DNA from: Delphinapterus leucas
Lineage: Eukaryota > Chordata > Mammalia > Artiodactyla > Monodontidae
Length of the DNA: 64,000 nucleotides
Reading direction: 5' to 3'
Assembly (NCBI RefSeq): GCF_002288925.2
Contig: NW_022098069.1
Location: 71,590,099-71,654,098, forward strand
Shown piece by piece: positions 1-10,807 of this stretch. Within the stretch, counting starts at the first letter, position 1; every line of letters begins with the position of its first letter. Position numbers and translations under genes: made by a program. Under the pieces are notes generated by a model. That model saw only the letters and a list, made by a program, of their open reading frames with translations, did not search any database and had not been told where the DNA came from.

Positions 1-138
1 TCCAAAATAGGTATAAGTCCAGTTCAGCTATTCTCTGTATGATTTAGAAAAGTGGAAATACTGAAAGTAAAGTCAGTTATTTGATCCTTCAGCATGCATT
101 ACAGTATTTTTGTTTGAAAGCTATACAGTGATAAACAT

Positions 139-249
139 GGCATTAAACACATTAAAATCAATACAAAGGGGAACTAGTTCATTAACTATTAGGTTAAAAC
201 AGTTAATGAACTAGTTCCCCTTTGTACTGACTTTAATGTGCTTAATGCC
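139..249. repeat. Near-perfect inverted repeat (hairpin)
   Basis: The left arm (139-187) and right arm (201-249) are reverse complements over 49 bp with three mismatches, around a 13-nt loop (188-200). The 26 bp next to the loop (162-187 and 201-226) pair perfectly. All three mismatches (147, 157, 161) are A on the left facing C on the right, so a minus-strand transcript would form G-U wobbles there and a fully paired stem. It could be a short MITE-like DNA transposon or a local inverted duplication. I do not recognise the family and see no clear target-site duplication. Confidence 0.85.
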
Positions 250-255
250 TTGAAA

Positions 256-718
256 TACAGGCATTTGTATTGTTCTTTAAGGCAAATGCACAGTCATTAA
301 AGCAATACATCTACCTTTATTTTGTATGCCAAAGAGGATTAATGAAAGCCATAAAGCTGAAGAGAAACACAAATTCTGCAAAACAAAAAGTACTGCTAGG
401 ATTATTTTTTCTTTACTCAGTTATTTCTATGCTTTTGGAAGAGAAACACATTTGAATGTTACATTACCTTCAGAGAGGAAAACGGCTGTTATACAGAGAG
501 AAAGTCAAGGGAAGTAGCCTAACAATTTTGGAGGAGAGTTAAAATTTTAAATCATTCTTGGTACTCACGATTGATTCTGCTGTTCTCAGAAGGATCCACA
601 TGGGGTGATTCGGTTAGGCAGCTGAAGATGAGTGGAGGCTACTTCTATGAGCTCAAAAAATATTTTATTTTATTTTTTTAGTAATCTATTTCCTAGAGCC
701 CCAAAATTTATCTGGCTG
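256..718. other. Low-copy intergenic DNA
   Basis: AT-rich sequence without a recognisable repeat or convincing coding region. The short open frames here are not conserved-looking. Confidence 0.5.
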
Positions 719-734
719 GTAGTAGGGGCTTCAA

Positions 735-854
735 TTTTTTTTTTTTGGCCACACTACGTGGCATGCAGGATCCTAGTTCCCCGACCAGGAAGTGAATCTG
801 CACCCCCTGCAGTGAAGCGTGGAGTCTTAACTACTGGACCACCAGGGAAGTCCC
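735..854 (-). mobile_element. tRNA-derived SINE, CHR-2-like, antisense
   Basis: The reverse complement starts gggacttccctggtggtcca and ends in a short A-run (T-run at 735-746 on the plus strand), the usual head and tail of the older tRNA-Glu-derived SINEs of cetartiodactyls. It is about 120 bp, so only the tRNA-related part is present. No target-site duplication is obvious. A separate 18-nt T-run lies just downstream at 871-888. Confidence 0.8.
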
Positions 855-906
855 TTATCTTATACTCCCCTTTTTTTTTTTTTTTTTTAGGAACTTAAGA
901 AATATT

Positions 907-1437
907 TGTTGTGTGGATGAAAAATGTTGCCTACTGTAACTGCAAACAAACGATGCTGTGGCCATCCAGCCATCAACCACTACCAGGCCCTGATGGTGAG
1001 CCCGGAATGAACTCAGGATGGAGACAAAAGGGCTGCCATCCAACAAGCCCTCAGCCACTGCAGCCACCCCCAACGGTGTGCCCTGAGGGGTCTCAGGATG
1101 GAGAAGAACTGGATCCTGGCCTTAGATAGCCAAGGTGTGCATCAAAGGAATGATTTCAGTGAGCCCAGACTCTTGCATCTTCCTATACTTAGAAAAGCAA
1201 GAGCTAACTTAAAAAACTTGAGACACCTGGTTTTCTTTTATTAACAGTAATCTTTTATGTTCTGATTACCTGGCATTTGTTGCAAAACTCCTGTATAACC
1301 TGGCTCCTCTCTTACCTTTATGGAGCTGTCCCTCAGAGCTTTATGGGAGGCTGTCTTCTGGGCTGAAGACCTCAGAAAATTCGCCAAATAAAACATAATT
1401 CTCAACTTTCAAGTTGTACATTTTTTTTCAGTCAACA
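907..1437 (+). mobile_element. Solo LTR of an endogenous retrovirus (ERV2/ERVK-like)
   Basis: A segment of about 530 bp with LTR organisation. It begins with TG near 907-912, has a 3' region resembling artiodactyl ERVK LTRs of the BTLTR1 type (pyrimidine-rich stretch, AATAAA at 1387-1392, then a T-rich end), and finishes in CA near 1437. No internal retroviral genes flank it, so it is probably a solo LTR. The exact ends and target-site duplication are uncertain. The family name is from memory of sequence style, not a search. Confidence 0.6.
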
Positions 1438-1571
1438 GTTGAATGGCTTGAACAAATATTTGAAATATAAACAATACTCATAAAACTAAAAGTTAATTTG
1501 ATTAAAATAACAGGTAGCTATATATATTTAGTCTAGGTATTTTGCAAGGTATTAATAAAAATAAAAAAACA

Positions 1572-1797
1572 GGGGCTTCCCAGGTGGCGCAGTGGTTGAG
1601 AGTCGGCCTGCCGATGCAGGGGACACGGATTCGTGCCCCGGTCCGGGAAGATCCCAAATGCCGTGGAGCGGCTGGGCCCGTGAGCCATGGCCGCTGAGCC
1701 TGCGCGTCCGGAGCCTGTGCTCCGCAACGGAAGAGGCCACAACAGTGAGAGGCCCGCGTATCGCAAAAAATAAATAAATAAATAAATAAATAAACAA
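1572..1797 (+). mobile_element. CHR-1-type SINE
   Basis: Begins gggcttcccaggtggcgcag, contains the pol III A-box-like tggcgcagtgg and a B-box-like region near 1628-1640, and ends in a (TAAA)n tail at about 1766-1797. The tail abuts the GC-rich leader of the SLC16A10 retrocopy. Confidence 0.9.
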
Positions 1798-1799
1798 AG

Positions 1800-3000
1800 A
1801 GTTGGTTTGGGGCTATGGACTGGGCGGCCTGAGTCCTAGCAGGAGGGGGCGCCACCTGCCCACAGGGGGGCTCCCCCGCCCTCACAACGGCCTCTCTAGC
1901 TCAGCGGCCCAACACGGAAGCTCCTCCCTGAGCCCGCCAGGACCTCGGCCCCGCCCACTCCCCTGGTGCCGGCCCAAGGAGGCCACGTTGGCCGTGGTGC
2001 ACTCCTAGGAGGGGCCCACCACCGCGCGGGGGACAAGCGAGGCGCAGCCTGCAGGGCCCCCGCGCCCACGGAGGTGGCCCCGCTGCCCGGCCCTGGACCC
2101 TCGGAGGGCCCCGAGGCGCCGGCGGTCGAGAACGTGGAGGTAGAGCTGGCGGGCTGCTGGGCGCCCAGTTCCCTGAGCCTCGTGAGGCCCCTGAGGGTGG
2201 CTCGGCGTCCAGAACGCCTGCAGGGTGCTCTTCACGTCCATGCTGAAGACCTTCGGGTCCAAGGAGTATGACAAGATGGTTCTCAAGACAGCGTGGGTAA
2301 GTTCTCTCTCCATGGGCATGATGCCCTTGTGCTGCCCATTAGCGTCTTCACAGACGTGTTTGGTTGTCAGAAAACAGCCACGGTGGGTGCTGTTGGATTC
2401 ATGCCCCGTTCTTTTGTAAGCTCCACGGAGCCTGTGTACCTTACCTAGAGAATCATGTTTGCCTGTGGCAGCTCCTTTGCCTACCAGCCTTCATGGGTCA
2501 TTTGGAGACACCATTTCAAGAAACGCTTTGAACTGGTGAATGGCATTGTCACCGCTGGCAACAGTGTCTTTACAATTTTGCTGCCTTTCCTTCTAAGGAT
2601 TCTGACTGACAGCAGGGGCCTCTTTTACACACTAAACGGTTCTCTGTATCTTCATGTTTGTTCTCTTTCTGGCTGGTAAGATCTACCCCTTGCCTCCCAT
2701 GCCAAAGATAAAGATGGTGGGACCAAAGGAGGCAACAGATACTCCCTCTTTTCCAGGAGAAAGTTCAGTCCTCTCCCAATTTTTTTCAGTTTTGCCATCT
2801 TCAGTGTGACAGCCTATGTGGTGTGGACAGTTGGAATACCACTTTCACTTTTTGGATACTTTGTGCCTTAGGTTCACTTGAGCCTGCTGTTCTCTGGTGG
2901 GGTCACCTCAGGGGTGGAGTGCTACTTATTATCAGCCACTCTGGGCCAAGATTTGCCTTGTAAGTTTCCCCTCTGTTCCCCCAGAACTAGAACAGAGGCA
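1800..3000 (+). pseudogene. SLC16A10P: Processed pseudogene of SLC16A10 (MCT10/TAT1)
   Basis: SLC16A10 is a 12-TM MFS carrier for aromatic amino acids and thyroid hormones. Translated pieces match it in order and without introns: the N-terminal proline-rich tail (2030-2150, including VEVELAG), FGSK..DKMV.KTAWV (2245-2296), FACGSSFAYQPS (2455-2490), VNGIVTAG.SVFTILLPFLLR (2535-2600), GLFYTL and the next helix (2615-2680), SLFSRRKFSP (about 2743-2777), VWTVGIPLSLFGYFVP (2819-2868) and GVTSGV (2898-2916). The start codon is GTG at 1994-1996, and codon 5 is a TAG stop at 2006-2008. Sequence for the first membrane helix is deleted with a frameshift between about 2200 and 2225. Further stops occur, for example TAG at 2868-2870, and a stretch before GVTSGV is missing. 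Similarity fades by about 2950-3000. The GC-rich DNA from 1800 looks like the parental 5'UTR. I see no A-tail or target-site duplication, so the 3' limit is approximate. This is a dead retrocopy. Confidence 0.88.
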
Positions 3001-3200
3001 GTGTTGGACCATTGCCCCCACTCGAGCATACTGCACAGCCACAGACAGGACTCTGGAGGAAATGGGCTAATGTGAATGAGAGGACATCACATAACCTTTT
3101 TTCCAGCTTCTACATCTCCTCCTTTGGTCTCTAGTACATTGTGAATATGAGAAAATTGAATTGCTTTTCACAACCTGTGACAAGTAGAACATATACATAG

Positions 3201-3422
3201 TTTTTTTTGTTTGTTTATTTTGGCTGTGCCAGGTCTTAGTTGCAGCACACGGGATCTTCATTGGGGGATGTTTAGTTGCAGCATGTGGACTCTTAGTTGT
3301 GGTAGGTGAGCTTCTTAGTTGCAGCATGCATGTTGGATCTAGTTCCCTGACCAGGGATCGAACTCAGGCCCCCTGCATTGAGAGCCTGGAGTCTTATGCA
3401 CTGAACCACCAGGGAAGTCCCC
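3201..3422 (-). mobile_element. tRNA-derived SINE, CHR-2-like, antisense, with perfect 19-bp TSD
   Basis: The reverse complement opens with ggggacttccctggtggttc and ends in an interrupted A-tail (plus-strand T-rich 3201-3222). A perfect 19-bp target-site duplication, agaacatatacatagtttt, lies at 3186-3204 and 3423-3441. The 3' part contains the repeated 'cttagttgcagca' motif of these older SINEs. Confidence 0.92.
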
Positions 3423-3441
3423 AGAACATATACATAGTTTT

Positions 3442-3735
3442 ATGTTCAATTTTGTTTCCTACAATAAACATTAAGCATAGCAGAAGAAAACATGACAAAT
3501 GTATAAATTTACAGCAAGAGTTATCTTGTATTTGATTAACAACATAAGTACTATTATAGGAAAAAGGAAAAAAGCAAATTGTTTGAATTTTAGAGTTACA
3601 TATAAACTCTCTGAGGTCTCTGATGGATCATTAGTGTCCTGAAAAAACCATAAAGAGTTAGTGTATTGGAAATCTGTTCCTTATCTCTTGTTTTTTTTTC
3701 CCTTTCCAGCTATATCTGTAATGTTTTTCTTTCTT
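3442..3735. other. Low-copy intergenic DNA
   Basis: No recognisable repeat or gene. Confidence 0.5.
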
Positions 3736-4030
3736 ACATTTTTTTAAATTGAAGTATAGTTGATTTACAATATTGTATTAGTTTCAGGTGTACAACATAG
3801 TGATTCAATATTTTTATAAATTATATTCCATTTAAAGTTATCGTAGAATATTGGCTGTATTCCCTGTGCTATGCAGTTTATCATTGTCACCTATTTATTT
3901 AATACATAACAGTTTGTGCCTCTTGATGTCCTTCCCCCTGTCTTTCCCCTCTCCCTCCTCTCTCCCCACTGGTGACCACTGGTTAGTTCTCTATATCTTT
4001 CTCTCTTGTTAATGTGTAAATTTCACCAGT
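3736..4030 (-). mobile_element. L1 3'-end fragment, antisense
   Basis: Reads as the reverse complement of a cetartiodactyl L1 3'UTR: a T-rich start (poly(A) on the minus strand), then aattgaagtatagttgattt and, near 3950-3985, the pyrimidine-rich ctctccccactggtgaccac segment. It is truncated before ORF2. L1A inserted about 80 bp downstream. Confidence 0.8.
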
Positions 4031-4123
4031 TTTTTTTTGTTTGTTTTCTTTTGTTTTTAAAAGTCTCAGTTTTTATTTGTTAAAATATAATATACTTTTG
4101 AATGATCTCAAAATTCAACTGTA

Positions 4124-5468
4124 GGGGGACATTCAAGATGGCGGAGGGGTAAGATGTGGAGATCACCTTCCTCCCCACAAATACATCAAAAAGCCATCTA
4201 CATGTGGAACAACTCCTACAGAACACCTACTGAACACTAACATGAGACCTCAGACCTCCCAAAAGGCAAGAAAATCCCCACGTACCTGGGTAGGGAAAAG
4301 AAAAAAGGAAAAACACAGCCAAAAGAATAGGGATGGGACCTGCACCTCTGGGAGAGAGCTGTGAAGGAGGAAAAGTTTCCACACTCGGAAGCCCCTTCAC
4401 TGGTGGAGACAGAGGGTGGGAGGGGGGGAAGCTTCGGAGCCACAGAGGAGAGCGCAGCCACAGAGGGGCGGAGGGCAAAGCGGAGAGATTCCCGCACAGA
4501 GGATCGTTGCCGACCAGCACTCACCAGCCCGAGAGGCTTGTCTGCTCACCCGCCGGGCCGGGCGGGGCTGGGAGCTGAGGCTCGGGCTTTGGTCGGAGCG
4601 CAGGGAGGGGAGTGGAGTTGGCAGCGTGAACACAGCCTGAAGAGGGCTAGTGCTCCACGGCTAGCCGGGAGGGAGTCTGAGAAAAGGTCTGGAGCTGCCG
4701 AAGAGGCAAGAGACTTTGTCTTGCCTCTGTTTCCTGGTGTGCGAAGACAGAGGATTAAGAGCGCTGCTTAAAGGAGCTCCAGAGACGGGCACGAGCCGCG
4801 GCTATCAGCGCGGACCCCAGAGACGGGCACGAGACGCTAAGGCTGCTGCTGCCGCCACCAAGAAGCCTGTGTGCGAGCACAGGTCACTCTCCACACCTCC
4901 CTTCCGGGAGCCTGTGCAGCCGACCACTGCCAGGGTTCTGTGATCCAGGGACAACGTCCCCGGGAGTGCACACGGCGCACCTCAGGCTGGTGCAGCCTCA
5001 CGCTGGCCTCTGCCGTCTCAGGCTTGCGCCACATTTCTTACCCCTCCCTCCCCCCGGCCTCAGTGAGCCAGAGCCACCAAATCAGCTGCTCCTTTAACCT
5101 CGTCCTGTCTGAACAAAGAACAGATGCCCTCAGGTGATCTACACGCAGAGGCAGGTCCATATACAAAGCTGAGCCCCGGGAGCTGTGCAAACAAAGAAGA
5201 GAAAGGGAAATCTCTCCCAGCAGCCTCAGGAGCAGCGGATTAAATCTCCGCAATCAACTTGATGTACCCTGCATCTGTGGAATACCTCAATAGACAATAG
5301 ACAATGAATCATGCCAAAATTGAGGTGGTGGACTTTAGGAGCAACTATAGACTTGGGGTTTGCTTTCTGCACCTAATTTGTTCCTGGCTTTATGTTTATC
5401 TTAGTTTAGCATTTAGAGCTTATTATCATTGCTAGATTTGTTTACTGATTTGGTTGCTCTCTTCCTTT

Positions 5469-5518
<50 letters not shown>

Positions 5519-6298
5519 TCTTTTCATTTTTCTCTTTGTGTGAGTGTGTATGTATATGCCTCTTTGTGTGATTTTGTGTGTATAGGTCGGCTTTTACCAT
5601 TTGTCTGAGAGTTCTGTCTGTCCGGTTTTTCGTTGTTTTTTTTTTAGTATAGTTTTTAAAGCTTGTTATCATTAGTGGATTTGTTTATTGGTTTGGTTGC
5701 TCTCTTCTTTTTTCTATTACTTTTTAATTTTTTAATTTTAATAACTGTATTTTATTTATTTTCTTATTCTTTCATTTTTTTTTCTCTCCCTTTTCTTCTG
5801 AGCTGTGTGGCTGACAGGTTCTTGTTGCTCTGGCCAGTGTCAGGCCTGAGCCTCTGAGGTGGGAGACCCGACTTCAGGACATTGGTCCACCGGAAATCTC
5901 TCGGCCGCTCGTAATATCAATTGGCGAGAGCTCTCCTAGAGATCTCCATCTCAACATAAGACCCAGCTCCACTGAACAACCAACAAGCTACAATGCTGGA
6001 CACCCCATGCCAAATGACTAGCAAACACAAACACAACCCCACCCATTAGCAGAGAGGCTGTCAAAAATCATAATAGGTTCACAGACACCCCAAATCACAC
6101 CACCGGACATGGTCCTGCCCACCAGAAAGACAAGATCCAGCCACATCCACCAGAACACAGGCACAAGTGCCCTCCACCAGGAAGCCTACACAACCCACTG
6201 AAACAAACTTACCCACTGGAAGCAGACACCAAAAACAATGGGAACTACGAACCTACAGCTTGCGAAAAGGAGACCCCAAACACAGTAAGTTGAGCCAA
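4124..6298 (+). promoter_or_regulatory. L1A 5'UTR / internal promoter region
   Basis: The 5' end carries aagatggcgg at 4135-4144, the YY1-type site found at the start of many L1 promoters. A GC-rich block (about 4320-5080) follows, then an AT-rich part with a (TA)n tract at 5473-5515. The same leader, without the TA tract, is recognisable in L1B (36384-38530). Open frames of 60-136 codons in the GC-rich part are by-products of base composition. Confidence 0.75.
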
Positions 6299-7179
6299 AT
6301 GAGAAGACAGAGAAACACACAGCGCATGATGGAGCAAGGTAAAAACCCAGCAGATCTAACAAATGAAGAGGAAATAGGCAGTCTACCTGAACAAGAATTC
6401 AGAGCAATGATAGTACAGATATCCAAAATCTTGGAAATGGAATGAAGAAAATACAAGACAGGTTTACCAAGGATCTGGAAGAACTAAAGAGCAAACAAAC
6501 AATGATGAGCAACACAATAAATGAAATTAAAAATTCTCTAGAAGGAGTCAATAGCAGAATAACTGAGGCAGAACGGATAAGTGACCTGGAAGATAAAATA
6601 GTGAGAATAACTACCATAGAGCAGAATAAAGAAAAAAGAAGGAAAAGGATTGAGGACAGTCTCAGAGACCGCTGGGACAACATTAAACGTTCTAATCACA
6701 TTGGTCGGAGAAGAAGAAAAGAAAAAGAAAGGGACTGAGAAAATATTTGAAGAGATTATAGTTGAAAATTTCCCTAATATGGGAAAGGAAATGGTCAATC
6801 AAACCCAGGAAGTGCAGACGGTCCCATACAGGAAAAATCCAAAGATAAACATGCCAAGACACATATTAATCAAACTATCAAAAATTAAATACAAAGAAAA
6901 CTATTAAAAGCAGCCAAGGAAAAGCAACAAATAGCATGCAAGGGAATACCCATTAGGTTAACAGCTGATCTCTCAGCAGAAACTCTGGAAGACAGAAGGG
7001 AGTAGCAGGATATATTTAAAGTGATGAAAGGGAAAAACCTACAACCAAGATTACTCTACCCAGTAAGGATCTCATTCAGATTTGACAGAGAAATTAAAAT
7101 CTTTACCAATAAGGAAAAGCTAAGAGAATTCAGCACCACCAAAACAGCTTTACAACAAATGCTAAAGAAACTTCTCTAG
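6299..7179 (+). pseudogene. L1A ORF1 (RNA-binding chaperone), broken
   Basis: ORF1p is the trimeric nucleic-acid chaperone of L1. The likely start is ATG 6299 (MRRQRNTQRMM..), as in related artiodactyl L1s. A Lys/Glu-rich coiled-coil segment follows (about 6442-6640, ending ..SRITEAERISDLEDK). The frame stops at TGA 6443-6445, shifts near 6660-6720, and continues in another frame through the conserved RRM-like region. The natural end (..LQQMLKKLL, stop TAG 7177-7179) is still visible. It is inactive. Confidence 0.85.
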
Positions 7180-7237
7180 GCAGGAAACATAAGAGAAGGA
7201 AAAGACCTACAATAACAAACCCAGAACAATTAAGAAA

Positions 7238-10207
7238 ATAGTAATAGGAGCATACATATTGATAACTACCTTAAAAGTAAATGGATTAAATGCTCCAACC
7301 AAAAAACATGGACTGGTTGAATGGGTACAAAAACAAGATGTGTATATATGCTGTCTACAAGAGACCCACTTCAGACCTAGGGACACATACAGACTGAAAG
7401 GGGATGGAAAAAGGTATTCCATGCAAATGGAAACCAAAAGAAAGCTGGAGTAGCAATTCTCATATCAGACAAAATAGACCTTAAAATAAGGACTATTAAA
7501 AGAGACAAAGAATGACACTACATAATGATCCAGGGATCAATGCAAGAAGAAGGTATAAAAATTGTAAATATTTAGGCACCCAACATAGGAGCACCTCAAT
7601 ACATAAGGCAAATGCTAACTGCAATAAAAGGGGAAATTGACAGTAACACAATAATAGTAGGGGACTTTAAACCCCACTTTCACCAATGGACAGATCATCC
7701 AAAGTGAAAATAAATAAGGAAACACAAGCTTTAAATGATGCTTTAAACAGAATGGACTTAATTTATATTTATAGGACATTCCATCCAAAAACAACAGAAT
7801 ACACTTTCTTCTCAAGTGCTCATGGAACATTCTCCAGGTTAGATCATATCTTGGGTCACAAATCAAGCCTTGGTAAATTTAAGAAAATTGATATCATATC
7901 AAGTATCTTTTCCGATCACAACGCTATGAGACTAGATATCACTTACAGGAAAAAATCTGTAAAAAATACAAACACATGGAGGCCAAACAATACACTACTA
8001 AATAACCAAAGGATCACTGAAGAAATCAAAGAGGAAATCAAAAAATACCTAGAAAGAAATGAAAATGAAAACACGACGACCCAAAAGCTATGGCATGCAG
8101 CAAAAGCAGTTCTAAGAGGGAAGCTTGTAGCAATTCAATCCTACCTCAAGAAGCAAGGAACATCTCAAATAAACAACTTAACCTTACACCTGAAGCAATT
8201 AGAGAAAGAAAAACAAATAACACCAAAGTTAGCAGAAGGAAAGAAATCATAAAGATCAGATCATAAATAAAGGGAAAAGAAATGAAGGAAACAGTAGCAA
8301 AGATCAGTAAAACTAACAGCTGGTTCTTTGAGAAGATAAACAAAATTAATAAACCATTAGCCAGACTCATCAAGAAAAAAAAGGGAGAAGACTGAAATCA
8401 ATAGAATTAGAAACGAAAAAGAAGTAACGACTGACACTGCATAAATACAAAAGATCTTGAGAGATTACTGCAAGCAATTATATGCCAATAAAATGGACAA
8501 CCTGGAAGAAATGGAGAAATTCTTAGAAAAGCACAACCTTCTGAGACTGAAGCAGGAAGAAATAGAAAATATGAACAGACCAATCACAAGCACTGAAATT
8601 GAAACTGTGATTAGAAACCTTCCAACAAACAAAAGTCCAGGACCAGATGGCTTCACAGGCGAATTCTATCAAACATTTAGAGAAGAGCTAACACCTATCC
8701 TTCTCAAACTCTTCCAAAATATAGCAGAGGGAGGAACACGCCCAAACTCATTCTACGAGGCCACCATCACCCTGATACCAAAACCAGACAAAGATGTCAC
8801 TAAAAAAGAAAACTACAGGCCAAAATAACTGGTGAACATAGATACAACGATCTTGAACAAAATACTAGCAATTAGAATCCAACAGCACATTAAAGGGATC
8901 ATACACCATGATCAAGTGGGGTTTATCCAAAGAATGCAAGGATTCATCAATATATGCAAATCAATCAATGTGATACACCATATTAACAAACTGAAGGATA
9001 AAAACCATATTATCATCTCAATAGATGCAGAGAAAGCATTTGACAAAATTCAACACCCATTTATGATAAAACCCCCCAGAAAGTAGGCATAGAGGTAACC
9101 TACCTCAACATAATAAAAGCCATATATGACAAACCCACAGCCAGCATCGTTGTCAATGGTGAAAAACTGAAACCATTTTTACTAAGATCATGAACAAGAC
9201 AAGGTGGTCCACTCTCACCACTATTATTCAACATAGGTTCGGAAGTTTTAGCCACAGCAATCAGAGAAGGAAAAGAAATAAAAGGAATCCAAATCGGAAA
9301 AGATGAATTAAACTTTCACTGTTTGCAGATGGCATGATCCTATACGTAGAGAATCCTAAAGATGCTACCAGAAAACTACTAGAGCTAATCAATGAATTTG
9401 GTAAAGTAGCAGGATACAAAATTAATGCACAGAAATCTCTTGCATTCTTACACACAAATGATGAAAAATCTGAAAGAGATATTAAGGAAACACTCCCATT
9501 TACCATTGCAACAAAAAGAATAAAATACTCAGGAATAAACCTACCTAAGGAGACAAAAGACCTGTATGCAGAAAACTATAAGACATTGAGGAAAGAAATT
9601 TAAGATAATACAAACAAATGAAGAGATATACCATGTTCTTGGATTGGAAGAATCAACATTGTGGAAGTGACTCTACTACCCAAAGCCATCTACAGATTCA
9701 TGCAATCCCTATCAAACTACCACTGGTATTTTTCACAGAACTAGAAGAAAAAATTTCACAATTTGTATGGAAACGCAAAAGACCCTGAATAGCCAAAGCA
9801 ATCTTGAGAACGAAAAACAGAGCTGGAGGAATCAGGCTCCCTGACTACAGTTATCAAGACAGTATGGTACTAGCACAAATAGAGAAATATAGATGAATGG
9901 AGCAGGATAGAAAGCCCAGAAATAAATCCACACACATATGGTCATCTCATCTTTGGTAAAGGAGGCAAGAATATACAATGGAGAAAAGACAGCCTCTTCA
10001 ATAAGTGGTGCTGGGAAAACTGGACAGCTACATGTAAAAGAATGAAATTTGAACACTCCCTAACACCATACCCAAAAATAAATTCAAAATTGATTAAAGA
10101 CCTAAATGTAAGGCCAGACACTATAGAAGTCTAGAGGATAACATAGCAGAACACTCTATGACATAAATCACAGCAAGATCCTTTCTTACCCACCTCCTAG
10201 AGAAATG
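7238..10207 (+). pseudogene. L1A ORF2 (endonuclease/reverse transcriptase), broken and truncated
   Basis: The start codon aligned with L1B's MAIETY is ATA at 7238-7240, so initiation is lost. The endonuclease retains VNGLN (about 7272), CCLQETH with its catalytic Glu (about 7350-7370) and SDH (about 7913). A small deletion near 7400 shifts the frame. RT-domain segments follow: [13 protein letters not shown] (8628-8666), [12 protein letters not shown] (9019-9054) and ..SLAFLHTN (9436-9460). The catalytic FADD box reads FADG (about 9325-9337), which removes one metal-binding Asp. Several other stops and frameshifts occur. After about 10207 the coding sequence jumps, across a TA-rich tract, to the last few codons. 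Confidence 0.88.
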
Positions 10208-10244
10208 GATATATATATATACATATACATATACATATGTATAC

Positions 10245-10277
<33 letters not shown>
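10208..10277. repeat. (TA)n/(TACATA)n microsatellite at an internal L1 deletion
   Basis: About 70 bp of TA and TACATA units. It lies between 'cacctcctagagaaatgg' and 'cagtggaatattactcagcc', two ORF2 segments that are about 0.9 kb apart in L1B. The natural L1 sequence just before the second segment is itself TA-rich and probably seeded the expansion. Confidence 0.9.
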
Positions 10278-10807
10278 CAGTGGAATATTACTCAGCCATA
10301 AAAAGAAACAAAATTGAGTTTTTTGTAGTGATGTGGATGGACCTAGAGACTGTTATAGGAGTGAAGTAAGCTAGAAAGAGAAAAACAAATACCGTATGCT
10401 AACACTTATATATGGAATCTAAAAAAAGAAAAGAAAAATGTTTGTGAAGAACCTAGGGGCAGGACAGGAATAAAGACGCAGTTGTAAGGAATGGACTTGA
10501 GGACACAGGGAGGGGGAAGGGGAACCTGGGACGAAGTGAGAGAGTGGCATGAACATATATGCACTACCAAATGTAAAATCGATAGCTAGTGGGAAGCAGC
10601 TGCATAGCACAGGGAGATCACCTTGGTGCTTTGTGTACACCTAGAGGGGTGGGATAGGGAAGGTGGGAGGGAGAAGCAAGAGGGAGGGGATATGGGGATA
10701 TATGTATACGTATAGCTGATTCACTTTGTTATACAGCAGAAACTAACACACCATTGTAAAGGAATTATACTCCAATAAAGATGTTAAAAATAAAAAATTC
10801 AACTGTA

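Larger units (their letters stand above)
4124..10793 (+). mobile_element. L1 retrotransposon 'L1A' with 5'UTR, ORF1, ORF2 remnants and TSD
   Basis: Bounded by a perfect 14-bp target-site duplication (aaaattcaactgta at 4110-4123 and 10794-10807). Order: GC-rich 5'UTR (4124-6298), ORF1 (6299-7179), a short inter-ORF spacer, ORF2 (from 7238), a 3'UTR with AATAAA at 10774-10779, and a short A-rich tail. About 0.9 kb of the ORF2 3' part is missing and a TA-rich microsatellite sits at the break. Both frames are broken, so it cannot move autonomously. The same family is present in the opposite orientation at 31914-38530. Confidence 0.95.

Noticed and set aside
1572..1650. tRNA gene at SINE heads
   Set aside because: The A- and B-box-like motifs belong to tRNA-derived SINEs, and no cloverleaf with an anticodon stem can be supported.
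1502..1885. Open frames of 60-127 codons on both strands inside CHR-1 SINEs (also near 12400, 15900, 23530, 41030, 52800 and 62900)
   Set aside because: They repeat the same SINE-encoded text at every copy and come from the GC-rich, stop-poor SINE body. They are not genes.
4227..4771. Overlapping 75-136 codon frames on both strands
   Set aside because: They lie in the GC-rich L1A 5'UTR, and the matching L1B region gives similar chance frames. No domain is visible.
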